Below, in pieces: positions 1 through 46,995 of a stretch of DNA of 64,000 nucleotides. Made by a program: the position numbers and the translations under genes. The first letter of the stretch is position 1, and every line of letters begins with the position of its first letter. The notes beneath the pieces were generated by a model. The model was not told the origin of the DNA and ran no database searches. It saw only the letters and a program-made list of their open reading frames with translations. The stretch comes from Amoebidium appalachense (Eukaryota; Ichthyosporea). The stretch lies in NCBI GenBank assembly GCA_963693365.1, contig CAVNZM010000008.1, positions 930,001-994,000 of the forward strand, written 5' to 3'.

Positions 1-1053
1 ATTCTGTTCTGTGTGTTTGCCACTATAACTTGGTGTGAAGCAGCGTACTACCGTGTCTGCTCGCGGATGTTTTCAAATCGTTTCTGTGAAAATGTATGTG
101 GGCCTGTCGTCAAAGAGGTCGATAGTAAGGTAGGTACTATGTTGTTGCTAGATTTTAGTGTCGACAGCGTGGATAGGGAGTGCCAGCTTCGAACCAGCAC
201 ACAAACTCCAGAATACGCAAACCGTACATAGGCCCTCCCTCCCTCATGAAGCTCCGTCCCTCCAACCTCTTCTTCCACCTCTCCCTTCCCGACGTTCTGG
301 CAGAGGCGGCCCGGTAGCAATGCAAGGCCTCCTGATCTCCCGCCTTGTAGCAATCCTTATCGGGCCGACGCGGTACAGCCGTAGGTGTAGCTACAGTCTG
401 CAAATGTACAACCCTAAAACTACAGTTTGCAGAATTCAGCCCGAAAAAAAACCAATTTGTGACGTCATTACTCGAGACTACAACAAGGAAGATACCTGCC
501 TAAAAAGGCAGGAGCCTATTTGGTTGGCTAACTCGGCACCACTTCAAACTTTGTCGCCGGCTTGGCTGCTGCCTGGCCGGCGCCCGAAGCTGTGCAGAAA
601 CAGCCGAGCTCGAGACATGTCCTCTGCCTGCCGTAGGAGTGACTCAACTTGAGTGACAGAGTGTGTTGTAAACGTAGACAGCTTAATGGAGAAAGCGAAG
701 TGCATGCGTAGCCTAAAAAGTAGTGATTTTGTTACAACTGGCGCCTAGGTAAAAATACACCCAGCAGCAGCCTCCTTGTTTTGATAGCCTGTGCTATGAA
801 CCATGTGGAGGTGTGATGCTAGGTCTCACAAGCCAAAATGAACTAAGGAGAGCGCTACTACATAACATACGCTGTCGGTTCAGAATAACGTCAATGTTAT
901 GCATAAAGCATTTTTAGTCACGGTGGAATCCTAGTTTTGAAAACACCTAGGGGCAGCCCTCTCCCTTTTCACTGAAGTTTGAGCTCACCCATCCAAGTGC
1001 CCAGGTTCTTATTTTATAACGAGAGTAGCCTTTCAGGCAATCTTCACTTCACC
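1..1053. other. Upstream region, no gene recognised
   Basis: Mixed-composition sequence with short open frames on both strands that show no domain, no exon-like borders and no resemblance to a family I know. It contains the promoter side of the ankyrin-repeat gene that starts at 1,054; I see no clear TATA box. The left edge could hold the end of a neighbouring gene, but nothing supports one. Confidence 0.4.
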
Positions 1054-9425
<8,372 letters not shown>

Positions 9426-10418
9426 AACCACCATGCAGCATGAACACTGACGAGGGAAAATGAACTGCTTGTAGCAGACAAACAGACACACACATGCGCG
9501 CACATGTGCATGCACACACACGCGCGTGCGCACGCACCAAGACCTATTTGCCACACAGACACGTACACACACCGAGCACTCAATCGCCACACAGACAGAT
9601 GCGGCATTTTTAGTGTCTTTGGGAGTGGTGGGGCAGCCAGTGTGTGTCTTTGAGGAGGGGAGGGGGGGGGGGGGGGGGGGGGGGGGAGGGCTCTTGTTCA
9701 ACTTGATCTTCCTTAACTTTCAGTAGACATGGTATTCTTTATTCTTTAATGGTGGCCATGACATTTAGGGCCTTTCTCTGGCACGCCGCTATGCATCGAT
9801 TGGAGTACAGTAGTCGTGAATTCGAATTGACGCTGTCGATGTTGTGCAATCCTGTATATATGACGTTGAACTGGCATTCCAGAATTTGATATAATAATCC
9901 TCCCTGAATAAATGACAGAAAAGGAAGAAGAAAATGACAGATAGACCTGTCGAAAAAAAAGAAAAGAAAAGAAAAAGAAAAGAAATAATGAAAGAAAGAA
10001 AAGAAAAAAAATGACATGCCAAAGCTTTGCACCACAGTTTCATCACCACCCTTTCCAGTTCTCCCCAGCCATATGCTCCCCCCCCCCCCACCTCGGTGCC
10101 CCCCACTTCCCCAATCTCTCCTCCTTCCCGGCCCCAGGCTCCCTCCGGATCCCTGCCTGAACAAACACCACCCGGCGGCCACCACTGTTTGCGATCTCTG
10201 ACCTGTTCGATCCGATCTGACGCGATTCGGATTCCCGAGGTTCGGGTTACCGACGTCAGGCACTCAGGCATTCCCGTTTTTTTTTTGTTTTTTTTCAACT
10301 CTGCGCAGCCGAGCACGAGGTCTTGCACATAATTACCAGTCACAGGCTGAGTTCGCCACCCTATAGTAGTCAACGCACTCCACACACCCGAAAAATCTTT
10401 CCCGGCCACACCAGCCCT
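9426..10418. other. Spacer between ankyrin and OsmC genes
   Basis: Contains CA/CG-rich sequence with a poly-G run at about 9661-9686, an A/G-rich stretch at 9950-10010 and an AATAAA at 9907-9912. The AATAAA is far from the ankyrin stop codon, so I do not call it that gene's polyadenylation signal. No gene seen. Confidence 0.5.
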
Positions 10419-11024
10419 ATGCCCCTAGCGCTTTTACAACGTTTCCGCCCTCTCCGTTATTCCCCCACCACCCTTTCCTCCTTGCCACGCCTCTACATTC
10501 TTAAAATGGACTCCTCAACTCTTCGCAGCCTGCAGGCGCCCATCAAGGAAAAATACAAGACCGACCCCTCATCCGCTGTTTTCACACTCAAAGCAGAAGG
10601 AGCCTTGGATGACCAAAACATAGCCTGCAAACTCTCCACCGGGAAGGCGATGAAAATTGCCGGACTACACCCGGCCACGGGGGGCACGGGGGGGGACCTG
10701 TGCTCTGGTGATATGCTGCTGGAGGCCCTGGTGGCGTGTGCGGGGGTAACCTTAAAGGCGGTGGCAACGGCCATGGACATACAAGTCAAGAGTGGCATAG
10801 TGCAGGCGGAGGGGGACTTGGACTTTAAGGGCACCCTGGGGGTGGATAAGAACGCACCCGTCGGGTTTACAACCATCCGCCTGAAGTTCAAACTGGAGAG
10901 TGATGCGCCGCAGGAGAAACTGGACAAGTTGATACAGCTGACCGAGCGCTACTGCGTCATATACCAGACACTCAACAATAGACCAGACCTGCAGTCGGCT
11001 CTGGAGGTGACCAGGCCAGAGTAA
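10419..11024 (+). CDS. OsmC/Ohr-family protein, probably mitochondrial
   Basis: Single-exon frame of 201 residues. From about residue 45 it has the OsmC layout: a beta-rich start, then the helix with LLEALVACAGVTLKAVA (Cys107), then a second conserved region ERYCVIYQTL (Cys179). In OsmC and Ohr proteins two such cysteines reduce peroxides using thiols, so a peroxide or hydroperoxide detoxification role is likely, though some family members have other roles. The first 29 residues, before an internal Met30, are rich in Arg, Leu, Ser and Thr with no acidic residue, as in a mitochondrial presequence; starting at Met30 (10506) would give a 172-residue protein without it. It is the only gene here apart from the small secreted protein that has no intron, which fits either acquisition from bacteria or intron loss. 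Family confidence is high; exact substrate unknown. Confidence 0.85.
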   Translation: MPLALLQRFRPLRYSPTTLSSLPRLYILKMDSSTLRSLQAPIKEKYKTDPSSAVFTLKAEGALDDQNIACKLSTGKAMKIAGLHPATGGTGGDLCSGDMLLEALVACAGVTLKAVATAMDIQVKSGIVQAEGDLDFKGTLGVDKNAPVGFTTIRLKFKLESDAPQEKLDKLIQLTERYCVIYQTLNNRPDLQSALEVTRPE

Positions 11025-13558
11025 GGGGGCGGGAGTGGTCGTGTATTTTATGCATTTATTTTTTATTTTTTATTTTTTATTTTTAGGTGGGGGGGAGGAG
11101 GGGAGGGGAGGGGAGAATATCCACGTTTGGCTACGTAGAGCTGGGTACCTGTGCGCAGGAAGCTTGGGCTAAAGGGGCTACTGTGGAGTGCTGTAGGAGA
11201 GTGACTAGGGTGACTCAGTCTGTACCGAATAACCTTGTGGCGTAGTAATGGAGCTGGCCTCACTTGTAGGAGTAAACGGTGCTTCAAAAGCGAATACACC
11301 TTTTGCACTCGAATAGCCCTCATTTGTTCTCTTTAACACTCCACCACTTTTTTCTGATGATTCTCTCCCTCTCTATTTCTTTTGCATCGTTTCCCCTCCT
11401 GTCTACATGAGACCCCAGTCACCCCACAGTGTGTGCTCAGTTTTGGAAAATAACAAAAAGGACTTCAAATAGGTCGTCGACTGTGTGACGTATGGCAAAC
11501 GACCGTGTTCGGGGAAGGGGGTGGGGGGGTGGGGGTGGGGAGGGAAGGGGATTTCCCAGGGAAAGGGGAGGGAGGTGGGCCCGGGAAGAGTGAAGATGGA
11601 GAAGGGGAAAGGGGGGAAGACTGTTTGTGTGTGTGAGAGGGGGGGGGGGGGGGGGGGGGGGCAAGGACGAGGCCACTCTTGTGCATGGCATGAAGGAATG
11701 CCAGTAAGTTGCTAAACTCAACCACATAACTGCCCAATGTAAGCTTTTGAGAGACTGGCGGATTTCTTGGTTACCCTCTCTTTCGTGGGTGGTGAAACAC
11801 AACGGGAGGCGACCGTGGGTATGTGGGTACCACCGAAGCACCAGCTGCCATATGCATGAGTTGCACAAGCTCTCAGACTGGTCACAGTTTGAAGTGTTGG
11901 AGATACAGGGGAGGCGGAAAGAGAGAATCTCAGAGAGAGAGAGAGAGAGGGGAGGGGGGGAGGGGGACGAGAGGGAGAGAAAGGGGGGGGGGGGGGGGGG
12001 GGGGGGGGGGAGAGAGAGAGGGAGGGAGAGCAGGTAATTCCAATATCATGATCGTGTTGTGATCATGCGCTTGCATGACGGCTTAACACAACTCGAGTGC
12101 AGGGGGGAGGAAATAGTGCCCAGCTGATTGCAAAACACAGGGCCCATGAACGGCCAGACAGCTGCTGCACATGGCAGCTGCAGGGCAGGAAAATTCACGA
12201 GCGTGAATTATGCGCACAGATCTAAGACAAGGCCGAAAACTTGCCTCCACAGTACCTAGCTATATGGCTTGTGCATACTTTTACCTGGGAGTTACCTTCT
12301 AGAAGACACGCAGCTGTCACAGAGCTCTGTCACGGTGTGGTATGCCACGGTACGTGCACTTTACATGCGCAGCGAACTGTGCTCGAGCGTACCGTGGCAG
12401 CATCAGGTGGGTGACTTGTATGCACATACAGCACAGCACACCCTTCAATCTCCTCTGCTGAAATTGTGTAGGTGCGAGCCAACCCTGCTTGCCCCCGGTA
12501 TCGGTGCACGTTTTCTTTTGTCCCGTCCCAATGTGAAAAAAGGAATAAACGCGTCTAAGGTCATGGGCCGTGCACATGTGAACAATTGTCCTTCTGCCGT
12601 GACTGTAGGCACATGTACGTACGCTGTGCCTGTACAAAACAAGACCACCTGAGCAGACTTAGGTCAAAGAGGGTTTCCGGATAGCATCCGTAGCGTAGCC
12701 GTAGCTTAGAGCCTTACCACGAGCTCAATGGCCTGTGGTCACGGCCCGTGCAGCCGCTGCCAAACTCTATGCATATGCATGCATCACAGTGCTGAGGCTG
12801 TTGCGTGACTGTGGGCTGGCCGAAAGCAAGAGGCCTGTGTGATTATGAAGGAGTTTCTCGGAGAGGCCTGGTCAGTGGTCCGAGACCAGAATTCATGACA
12901 TGGGGTCGCCTAAACGCGAAACTTAGGAATGCAGGTATACGCTTGAAGCCCAAATAAAGAAGGTATACCACCAAATATAGTAAATCTAGGGTGCTATGTA
13001 AACCAATAAGATGTTTTGTTTTTCGGATCTGATTGGCTCCTCCTTGCCGTTTAGTTGGTTAGCTAATCAGGATTCATCCAATGTGATGATTGGGTAAGCA
13101 GTTGTGCGGTCTTGTGATATGATTGGGTCTGACTCTGGTTGCGTTACGGGTAGCGCACAACAACCGACCACAAGACTGTGCACTTGCCGGCCTTGCGTCG
13201 ACAAAAAGATACTCGTACACTGTACACTCCTGGCCAGAGACTTCAGGAAAATACAATACATTTTTTTTTCCCATTTCTGCGCTAAATAGGTTTCTTTTCT
13301 GGCCCTAGGCTTCTCTTCTCTTCTGGTTCGTTTTGTCAAATCTTGAAAGCACGTGAAGGCCTACGCAACCAAGCTGACAAGAGAAGGAAAAATCACACGG
13401 TCCCAAATATCGAGCAGTTTTGTGTCTAAGGTTCGTAGGGGCATGTACAAGTAAACTAAACAACCATAGACCTATTCTTCTTCTATCCTTTCAACCCATC
13501 GCTTAAGTAATTACCTATAGCACGCAAGGCATCTCAAAGCTCCGTTGCATCTTTGAAG
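11025..13558. other. Spacer upstream of nucleoside transporter, no gene seen
   Basis: Starts with T/A- and G-rich 3'-flank sequence of the OsmC gene, then purine-rich repeats (11,500-11,660 and a GA/poly-G block at 11,920-12,030), then non-repetitive sequence to 13,558. Short open frames on both strands carry no recognisable domain. The last part should hold the promoter of the nucleoside transporter. Confidence 0.5.
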
Positions 13559-15303
13559 ATGGAAGAGTACAACAGGAAGTTAAAGGATGAAGGGGGCTCA
13601 CCGGTCGTAGACCGCATAGCCATAGACTGTAAGTGTGCCCATGTTGGCTTTGGCTGGGACGATGCCATGTGCAACAAACACATGGAAGTGCGCTCATTTG
13701 CTTAGCTTAGAGCTGGCTTTGGCATAATGTTTTCTGTAAGGTGGAAGCATCCTGCTCGTTTTCTTGGCCTTGCTCGAGTGCGCAGATTCTGAAGCGAAGG
13801 AAAGGCGCAACAACACAGGTTACAGTGCATCATCTTGGCTGCGCTGCGTTTATTGGTTCCTCTGCTTTTTTGGCAGGATCGTCCGCGCACTGTTCGTTTT
13901 TCATGGCTGTGCAGTCACACACAAAGGCTGTTAACACTTACCTCGTTCAAACGGTTATGTGATTAGCACTAACACCCGCTATTTCAGATGTTGACGCACC
14001 GCCACTGGACCGCTTCCACCTTTTAAAGGTGTCGTTTGTGCTGCAGGCAGTGGGCATGCTTGTGCCCTGGAACGCCTTCATCACCATCACCAGCTACTGG
14101 TCAGCCAAGCTCGAGGGGTCGAGGTTTTACGGCAACTACATGAACTACTTTACATTCATCAACTGCGGGGTGTTCCTTATTTCTTCGTTTATCTTCTCGC
14201 GAGTACAGCACCGCCTGAGTCTCTACACACGCGTCTTGGTGCCTCTTTTTGGCAATATTATTCTGTTTACGGCCTGCCTCGTTTTCACCTTCACTCCGGG
14301 GGTGAGCGGTGATGTCTTCTTCTACATTACCATTGTTATTGTGGCTCTGGCAGCAGTATGCAATACATACGTCACAGCGTTTCTTCCCAATGTCTACACG
14401 CTAGTGACGGTTCAGGGGGAGGCCTGGGCCGGTCTTGCTGTCTCCATCGTCAATGTTGTTGCGATCGTACTTAGCGCCAGTGTGATTGACGCAGCAAAAG
14501 TGTTCTTCATTCTGGCCGTGGGTGTGCTTGTGGTGTGTTTCTTCTCGTACATTCTCATAGTCAGCTCCAAGTTCGTCAAGCACTGGCACAAGTACCACAT
14601 GTCCGCCTCCAGCCGTGCCGTCTACCCCAACTCTGCCCCGGCCACCTTTGTTGGCCCATCAACGTCCACCGCAGAAAAATTCCTGTATGACGACACACAG
14701 GTTACATGGGCCACGTGGTTCCGGGTATTCTGGGCGGTTCTCCCACTTTCTCTTGCTATTTTCTACAATTTTGTGGTAACCCTGGCCATTTTCCCTGTTG
14801 TGCCAATGATGATTGTGCCCTTGACAGACCCCGGCACGAATGCGGTGTGGTCACGCTTCTGGGGGGATCTATGGGTCCCAATTTACGTGTTTGTGTTCTT
14901 CAACATAGGCGACCTTTTGGCACGTATGATTGGTCCCTTCCTGAAAATTCCCCGCTGGCCCGTCCTGCCCGTTGCCCTCCTACGTACGGCGTTTCTTCCC
15001 CTCTTCCTTTTCTGCAACGTGAAATGTTGGGACCCAAAGACCGCGGCATTCGTCAGCTCGAAACTTCCGGATGTTTTCATGCATGACGCCTACCCAATCA
15101 CGTGGATGTTTTTGCTGTCGTTCACCAATGGATACACGTATCAGATGGCCATGAACCACGCAGCAGACTCTGTTGTGGGCAAGGAGAGACCCGTAGCCAA
15201 TAGTATTTGTCAGACACTGATGGTGTTTGGGTTTGCAATAGGTACTATGGCGTCGTTTGGCGTGAAGTGGTTGAACTGTGGGGGGAACCCGTTTTTGTAC
15301 TAA
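13559..15303 (+). CDS. Equilibrative nucleoside transporter (SLC29/ENT family)
   Basis: Two exons, 13559-13628 and 13988-15303, joined in phase 1 across a 359-bp intron (donor GTAAGT, acceptor TTTCAG); 461 residues. A short hydrophilic N terminus of about 35 residues precedes about eleven hydrophobic segments. The first membrane segment carries the ENT signature GMLVPWNAF (PWN at 50-52). A hydrophilic loop of about 60 residues follows the sixth segment, then come the later ENT hallmarks FNIGDLLARMIG, a segment with Arg and Pro before FLFCNV, and SFTNGYTYQMAM near the end. ENT proteins move nucleosides or nucleobases down their gradient across the plasma or an organelle membrane. Length matches the family (about 420-530). 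Neighbours do not reveal the substrate. Confidence 0.92.
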
Positions 15304-15733
15304 ACGCAAATAATTCTTCCAGCTCTTATATATACAAATTTTTGACGCATTTAAGATATTAACATAAAAATTGTGTGGATGGTGGCCCAAGGGGATTTTT
15401 TATTATATGCATAGCTTGTACACACCATCCATTTTTTTATCTTGTTCCTTGCTAGGCTTTTCAGCCTTGGTGACTAATGAGAATTCCCTGGGTTTTTTAC
15501 GAGTTGCATGTAGCTGTTGTTCGCTCCGTGGTTTTTGGCGTTTTCCAATTTTCCTTTCTTCTAGACATAGCTGTCTTTCCTTCTTTTAGTTTGATTGTTT
15601 TCTGCACGCGCTGTTGAATGAGATTAATCCTGACCTAAAGACTTGCAGCTTCCGGCGGGGTTTGGGCGTTGGCGCAGGGGGAAGGGGGGTTGCATATATA
15701 GGCTCTTGTTATGTGAGTGTATCCTTTTTTGTT

Positions 15734-15770
<37 letters not shown>

Positions 15771-16739
15771 ATTATAAATCATGTGAATCTGTAGCTGCTA
15801 TGCATACACACCATATGATAGATGGGTGGCTGCATAGCCACATGATGCAAACCCTTTTATTGCATGATTAGTCAGGTTCGATCAACTAGGCATCCATATA
15901 ACAATACAACTCCTTTTCCATATATATACATATGTTCGATCGTGCATCCACACCCCACCATGCAACAGGCGGCGGTAGAGTATTCCCCAGTGAGCTCGAG
16001 TGACAACTGACAGGCCACAATGCATGTATCATTCCGTGGTCCTGAAGTCAGCACGGCCCAGTAAAATATTCATGCTGAATCATGCAAGTATATGGTTGAG
16101 GAATTTTCATGGTAGTATACTATTTCCACTGCACAGGCCATACATCTGTGCACCCCACAGCCCTATGAGGCACCATATCATGTGACCTTCTAGCTGCCAG
16201 CACAACCAGAATAGCAACTGTATGTTTGTCATTTCTTGGCATCAGGTTTTTGTTATGTCTGGCCCGCAGACACGCGTAAAACGTCTAGATCTACATGTTT
16301 CAGAAAATGCCCCTTCGAGTACAAGAGTACTAGTAATCACATTATGAACCTGTAAATGCACCATTCGATAAAAAACCTTCAACTTCCTCGATCATGTACC
16401 TAACTCTCCCCCTCGTAATCCCCCCCCCCCCCCCCCCCCCCCCACACACACACAAACAAACACACAAACACACAAACATGTGTGTAACACGCAACCACCA
16501 CTTGGATGCCTCGCCTACTAGCCTACTCTTGCATAAGGGTGAGGCAAGGCTCAAGCTCTCGAAAGAAAACGTCTGATGCTGCAGGCAGATATATCATTCC
16601 TAATCAAGCAGATAATACGTTATACTGTGGCATGCACGTGCTCATATCCCAACATTCGCCTGTGCCTGTGCGCATGAACACCATGTGTGCAGTATGTAGC
16701 ACGTGCATGCCATTTTGTGTGCACGTGTGGCCCAGCCAA
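15304..16739. other. Convergent spacer after transporter and bHLH exon
   Basis: AT-richer sequence with poly-G (about 15737-15767) and poly-C (about 16422-16443) runs. It separates two genes that converge, so it should hold both 3' untranslated regions. No gene seen. Confidence 0.5.
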
Positions 16740-32402
<15,663 letters not shown>

Positions 32403-32526
32403 GCCAGCCACTGCCAGCCAAGGAAAGGTAAAAGTTTATCTAATCACCGATGACATCCACACTCGTTCATTGAACACCAGTTCAACATATTTGCCCTCAA
32501 AAAACACCTCGTCCCCCCCCCCTCCC

Positions 32527-32588
<62 letters not shown>

Positions 32589-33378
32589 GAAAGAAAGAAA
32601 GAAAGAAAGAAAAAAAGACAAAATAAACAAATAAACAAATAAGCAAATAAACAAACAAATAAATAAAATAATAGAAATCTTTGAACTCCTCGTTTTCATT
32701 TAGCCGCAGCCATTGTCAGATTTCTCACCGTGACATTGTTTTCAAATTACACTCCCCGGTGCTGCACAACAAGAATAATCAAATATATTAACCTTACATG
32801 TACCCTGTACATGCAATGTCAACCTTGTGCTATTCATAGTAGCTACAACACATGATAAGGTGGCCGGTGACAAATAAACAGAGCAATATGAGCATGACCG
32901 TTTCAACAGAACTATATTTAGTAGGTGTGCTCATTCACACTGGATGTTTCTTCGATGCCCATAATCATTCTTAATCTCTTCGGACCGGCACTAATTGATT
33001 TGGCCGGCAACCGGCCAGCTCTAATCAGCTCTAAACAAATCTATTGTGACTCAAAAGCGATAGAAAGAGCTTCAAGAATTTGAAGATCGATACACGTTTA
33101 TGTATTACCTACATAAGTTTCTAAGTTGGTTTGTGGAAAATATCATTATTTCGTACCCTTTTGTATATGTTGCTGTGTTTCTGAAGTGACTATCTATGGA
33201 TTTGGCCGGTATGAACAGGTCAAATTCGATATCAAAAAGTTGGCCCCTGGCACTCCATATATAGCTCTGATAGCCAGACTCTGCAGCGGTTTTGGCCAAA
33301 CCAAGGTACCTCAGTCAAGCTAAATCTGTGACTGCATACTTGAATCATTTTAAAGCGGTTGAAACTAAATTGGCCTTT
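32403..33378. other. Spacer between NEK 3' end and REC-bHLH 5' end
   Basis: Holds C, A and AAAG/AAAT-type simple repeats (32,513-32,670) and AT-rich sequence. The two genes lie in the same orientation, so this should contain the kinase 3' UTR and the REC-bHLH promoter. No gene seen. Confidence 0.5.
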
Positions 33379-43473
<10,095 letters not shown>

Positions 43474-44863
43474 TATGGTGGCTAGGCAGCACCAAATGTC
43501 ACTGATTTAACGGTGTGAGGAGGGAAAGCTGATGCTAAATTCAGCCTAAATGTATATGAGAGTAAACTAAACCATTTCTAGACTCTACTATTTAGTTTGT
43601 TTCGACATTTCATTGAATGCGATGTGATAGCCTGTGAAGGTGTGACAATTTTGCTGGAGCCAAACACAGCCACAGACGTGCACCTTGCAGAGTAAACGGC
43701 GTCAAACCTTGGAACATTGGGCCTGAGTTACTATTTCAAATGAAAATAGAGTGGTTTTCTACAGTGTACCAGGAATGTACACGCAGCTTGTGTCTGTGTA
43801 TGTGCTCAATACTGCCTGCCTGACCGTGTATGGAGTAGTATGTTTGGCTTTGCCTCAATTTTTTTTTTTTTTTTTTTTTTTGACAAACATACATGCTTTA
43901 CGTCGCTGCCGTTTAAGTGGCTAAAACAGCACCAAAAAAAAAAACTCCTCATAACCCTAACAGGATATATACACTGAATGCTGTTGAAAAAAACGAAGCA
44001 GGAACCAAACAACTCAATGAAACTAAAACAAACCTGCCGGCCGTGGTTCAACAGTGACAGGCGCACACATTGCATTTGGCAATGATTGCGCTTGCTGTTG
44101 GGGCGAGGTAACGTGACATGATTCAACACGATATCAACGACAGAATTCTACAACAAACCTCAGCAGAGAACATGAATTTCAACTATAATTTTGATAACTA
44201 TTCAGTTAAAGCATTTTTATATAACAATCTTACTTTGCTAACTTAACATATTAAAAATTCGTATGAAACTTCGGGTTGTGAAAAGGATATATCGTAGAAC
44301 TGGCTAGGCATTTTGCCTCCCTTATGAGAATTACTCTGCCGTTATAGTATCGTGATAGATAATCAATCGTAAAGCAGTTTTAGTTTGGATCGTAATCTGA
44401 ATAGAGGCCCTTCGAAGATACGAAAGCCAATCATGTTTGTGGTAGATGGGCCAAGCCTTGCCGGCAGAATCACCAGTCACCGGGCGTCAAAAGTATGGGC
44501 ACCACTCTCGGGCAGGCTCACGATTCGGGTCATGGTTCATTCATCGAGCTGTCATGATAAACATCTTTTTAGGTATTACAAGTAACAAAAAACGTATACA
44601 TAAATAAAATTAAAAAAATTTAAAAGAGCAATGAGCAAAATATGTAGGATATCTGGAATCAAATTTAGTAAACATTTCAAGTTTTTAGGTGGCATTAGAT
44701 CGGGTCACATGGGGTATGACTCGAATCGATTGAATTTCTGTGACGTAATCATTTTGCCACCTATTTATTCGTCAAACGCACCCAACTTTCCAATAAATCC
44801 AGTCATAAGAAAAAACTTTCCAAGTCAAAAAAAAAAGTGAAAACGGAACGAAGTCTTACGAGT
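43474..44863. other. Divergent intergenic region (NEK / secreted protein)
   Basis: AT-rich, almost free of microsatellites apart from a T run at 43860-43880. It should carry promoters for the kinase (minus) and the small secreted protein (plus). No clear TATA box picked out. Confidence 0.5.
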
Positions 44864-45259
44864 ATGAAGTCATTTCTGAAGTTCATTGTCGCCATTCTCG
44901 CTCTTGTAGCTATGGCGGCCGCGGCACTCCCTCCCAGGCACGTCTACTCAGTTACAGTGCGAAATGATGACAGTTACCCAGTGCAAGTTTCAGTCACATT
45001 TGAAGGCACACATGAGCCCAAAGTTGTGCAGGAATTTATTAATGCAGGCAAAAATCACACCTTTGGGGCGATAGAGCAGAATGAGGGAACGTGGACGTCC
45101 ATTATGCATGTTGCAAGGGTCATGGTGACGTCTGGTGGGCCGAGCAATGCAGCGCATCTTTTCACGTCAGACTCGTTCAGAGTGTCTGGGCCGACTGAAA
45201 ACGTGTTGTTGGTGGTGAAGCCTGAGGCAAGAGGCCTGCTGCGTGTGGCACAGGCGTGA
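44864..45259 (+). CDS. Small secreted protein, family not recognised
   Basis: 131 residues, one exon. The chosen ATG at 44864 begins a classic signal peptide: MKSFLK followed by about 15 hydrophobic residues and an alanine run (18-21), with cleavage likely near residues 21-22. The mature part (about 110 residues) alternates hydrophobic and polar residues in strand-like segments (YSVTVRND, YPVQVSVTFEG, ENVLLVVKPE), has one N-glycosylation sequon (N64-H-T) and no cysteine. It looks like a small beta-sandwich, secreted or vacuolar. I know no matching family, so function is open. The frame extends upstream only through a non-ATG codon. No partner genes nearby. Confidence 0.7.
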   Translation: MKSFLKFIVAILALVAMAAAALPPRHVYSVTVRNDDSYPVQVSVTFEGTHEPKVVQEFINAGKNHTFGAIEQNEGTWTSIMHVARVMVTSGGPSNAAHLFTSDSFRVSGPTENVLLVVKPEARGLLRVAQA

Positions 45260-45741
45260 GCTGTCACAGCTGTGTGGGCTGTTTGAAATGCGTGACATAG
45301 GTGCGCAAATATGAGGTTGTTGTGGAGAGGTATGAATAACGTGTAGTTTTTATTGATGCAACGTGCGTCCTGTGCTATTGCAGACTGAGTGGAAAAGTGC
45401 AGCCTGACGAGAAAGTCGAAGTTTTGTATGGGTTGCTGTTTTCTTTTCGGTGGCCTGTCTCTTCTTGTTAGTGTGGTGAGCTGTGCTCCCGTTTAACCGT
45501 GTGGCAGCTGTATACTAGCCAATATATATGAACTGCCGCTGGCGGCAGCACCTTGTCTTACTGATTCTGATGCCTCGAGTGGAAACCTGTACAGGTTTGG
45601 TTTTTAAGCTTGACTGTGTGCTTGGGCTTTTTTTTTGCACTGTGCATGTGCATGTAGGGCTCGAGTGAGAGAGCGTAAAAGACCGATGGAAGGCACGAGA
45701 CCGTGGAAAGCATGCTTTTTTTTTATCCTTTCTTTTCTTCT

Positions 45742-45782
<41 letters not shown>

Positions 45783-45859
45783 AGGCATGCACAGCACTTT
45801 TTCTTTCTTTCTTTCTCAGTCTTTCTTTCTTTGTTTGTTTGTTTTTTGAGAACACCCCC

Positions 45860-45900
<41 letters not shown>

Positions 45901-45994
45901 AAATGGGTGTGTGTATGTGTGTGTGGTGTACCTGTAGGGAAGGCGCGATGGGAGGGTGGGGTACTTGTGGGAGTCCTTGTGCGAAGCTTTGGAG

Positions 45995-46062
45995 ATCAGT
46001 GTAGTGTGAAAAAAGGCATGGGTATCGTATCAGTGTAGTGTGAAAAAAGGCATGGGTATCGT
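45995..46062. repeat. 34-bp perfect tandem duplication
   Basis: Two copies of a 34-bp unit beginning ATCAGTGTAGTGTG, with no differences seen. Confidence 0.9.
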
Positions 46063-46576
46063 ATGCAAGGGCATATCAATCGTGCGGCGCTCTCCGGCTG
46101 GACATCATGGTGATGCACATGATACTAGAAGTGCCAGGATGTGTTTGTTTTACCTGCCATGGCCATGATGTTTAACGTGACAGCCAGCCCCTGCTAGCAT
46201 GGCATGCATAGTGTGCCCAGCAAAGGTTTGATAGGACTCGCACAGTTCCGTGACAAAGATAGGGTGCAGCAGGTGTGCACGTGCAATACAGTTGTAATTG
46301 CAACAGACACCAAAGGATACCCTACAATAGTATCGTGTTGTAGGATGTGGATTTCCAAAGATAATAAACAGTACAATACCACCCGTTAGTCATTCATAAC
46401 CAACCATTTGTAACCGCTTGTAATATACTATGTAGTAGTCTTGCGTACATATATAGCCGTGTTTGGTGACCCCTCTGCAGCCTGCCTCCCTGACTTTCCA
46501 AGCCTCTTACATTTTACGGATACGAACCCCCTTCCCTCCCCTTCCCTCCCCCTCCCCCCTCCCACCCCCTCCCCTC

Positions 46577-46621
<45 letters not shown>

Positions 46622-46839
46622 CCCCACCCCTCCCAACCCCCCACCACCGCGACCAACACTGCCCCACACGGCCACCCCGGGGGCTCTGCGTACAATCTAT
46701 AAGCTTTTTGTGTTCTATTATAACGGGTTCTGTAGCTACCCCTCCCTTGTGACATCCGTAGGCCTCCCTTCCATTCCAACTCCCCCTTTCTGTAGCTACC
46801 CCCCCTCCTCCCCCCTCCCCCCCCCCCAAAGAAAAAAAA

Positions 46840-46922
46840 AACAAAAACAACAACAACAACAACAACGTTAACAACAACAACAACAACAACAACAACACAC
46901 ACACACACACACACACACACAA

Positions 46923-46957
<35 letters not shown>

Positions 46958-46995
46958 AGAAGAAGAAGAAGAAGAAGAAGAAGAAGAAGAAGAAG
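46840..46995. repeat. Compound (CAA)n-(CA)n-(A)n-(GAA)n
   Basis: Four adjacent simple repeats on the + strand, ending in about eleven GAA triplets. Confidence 0.9.
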
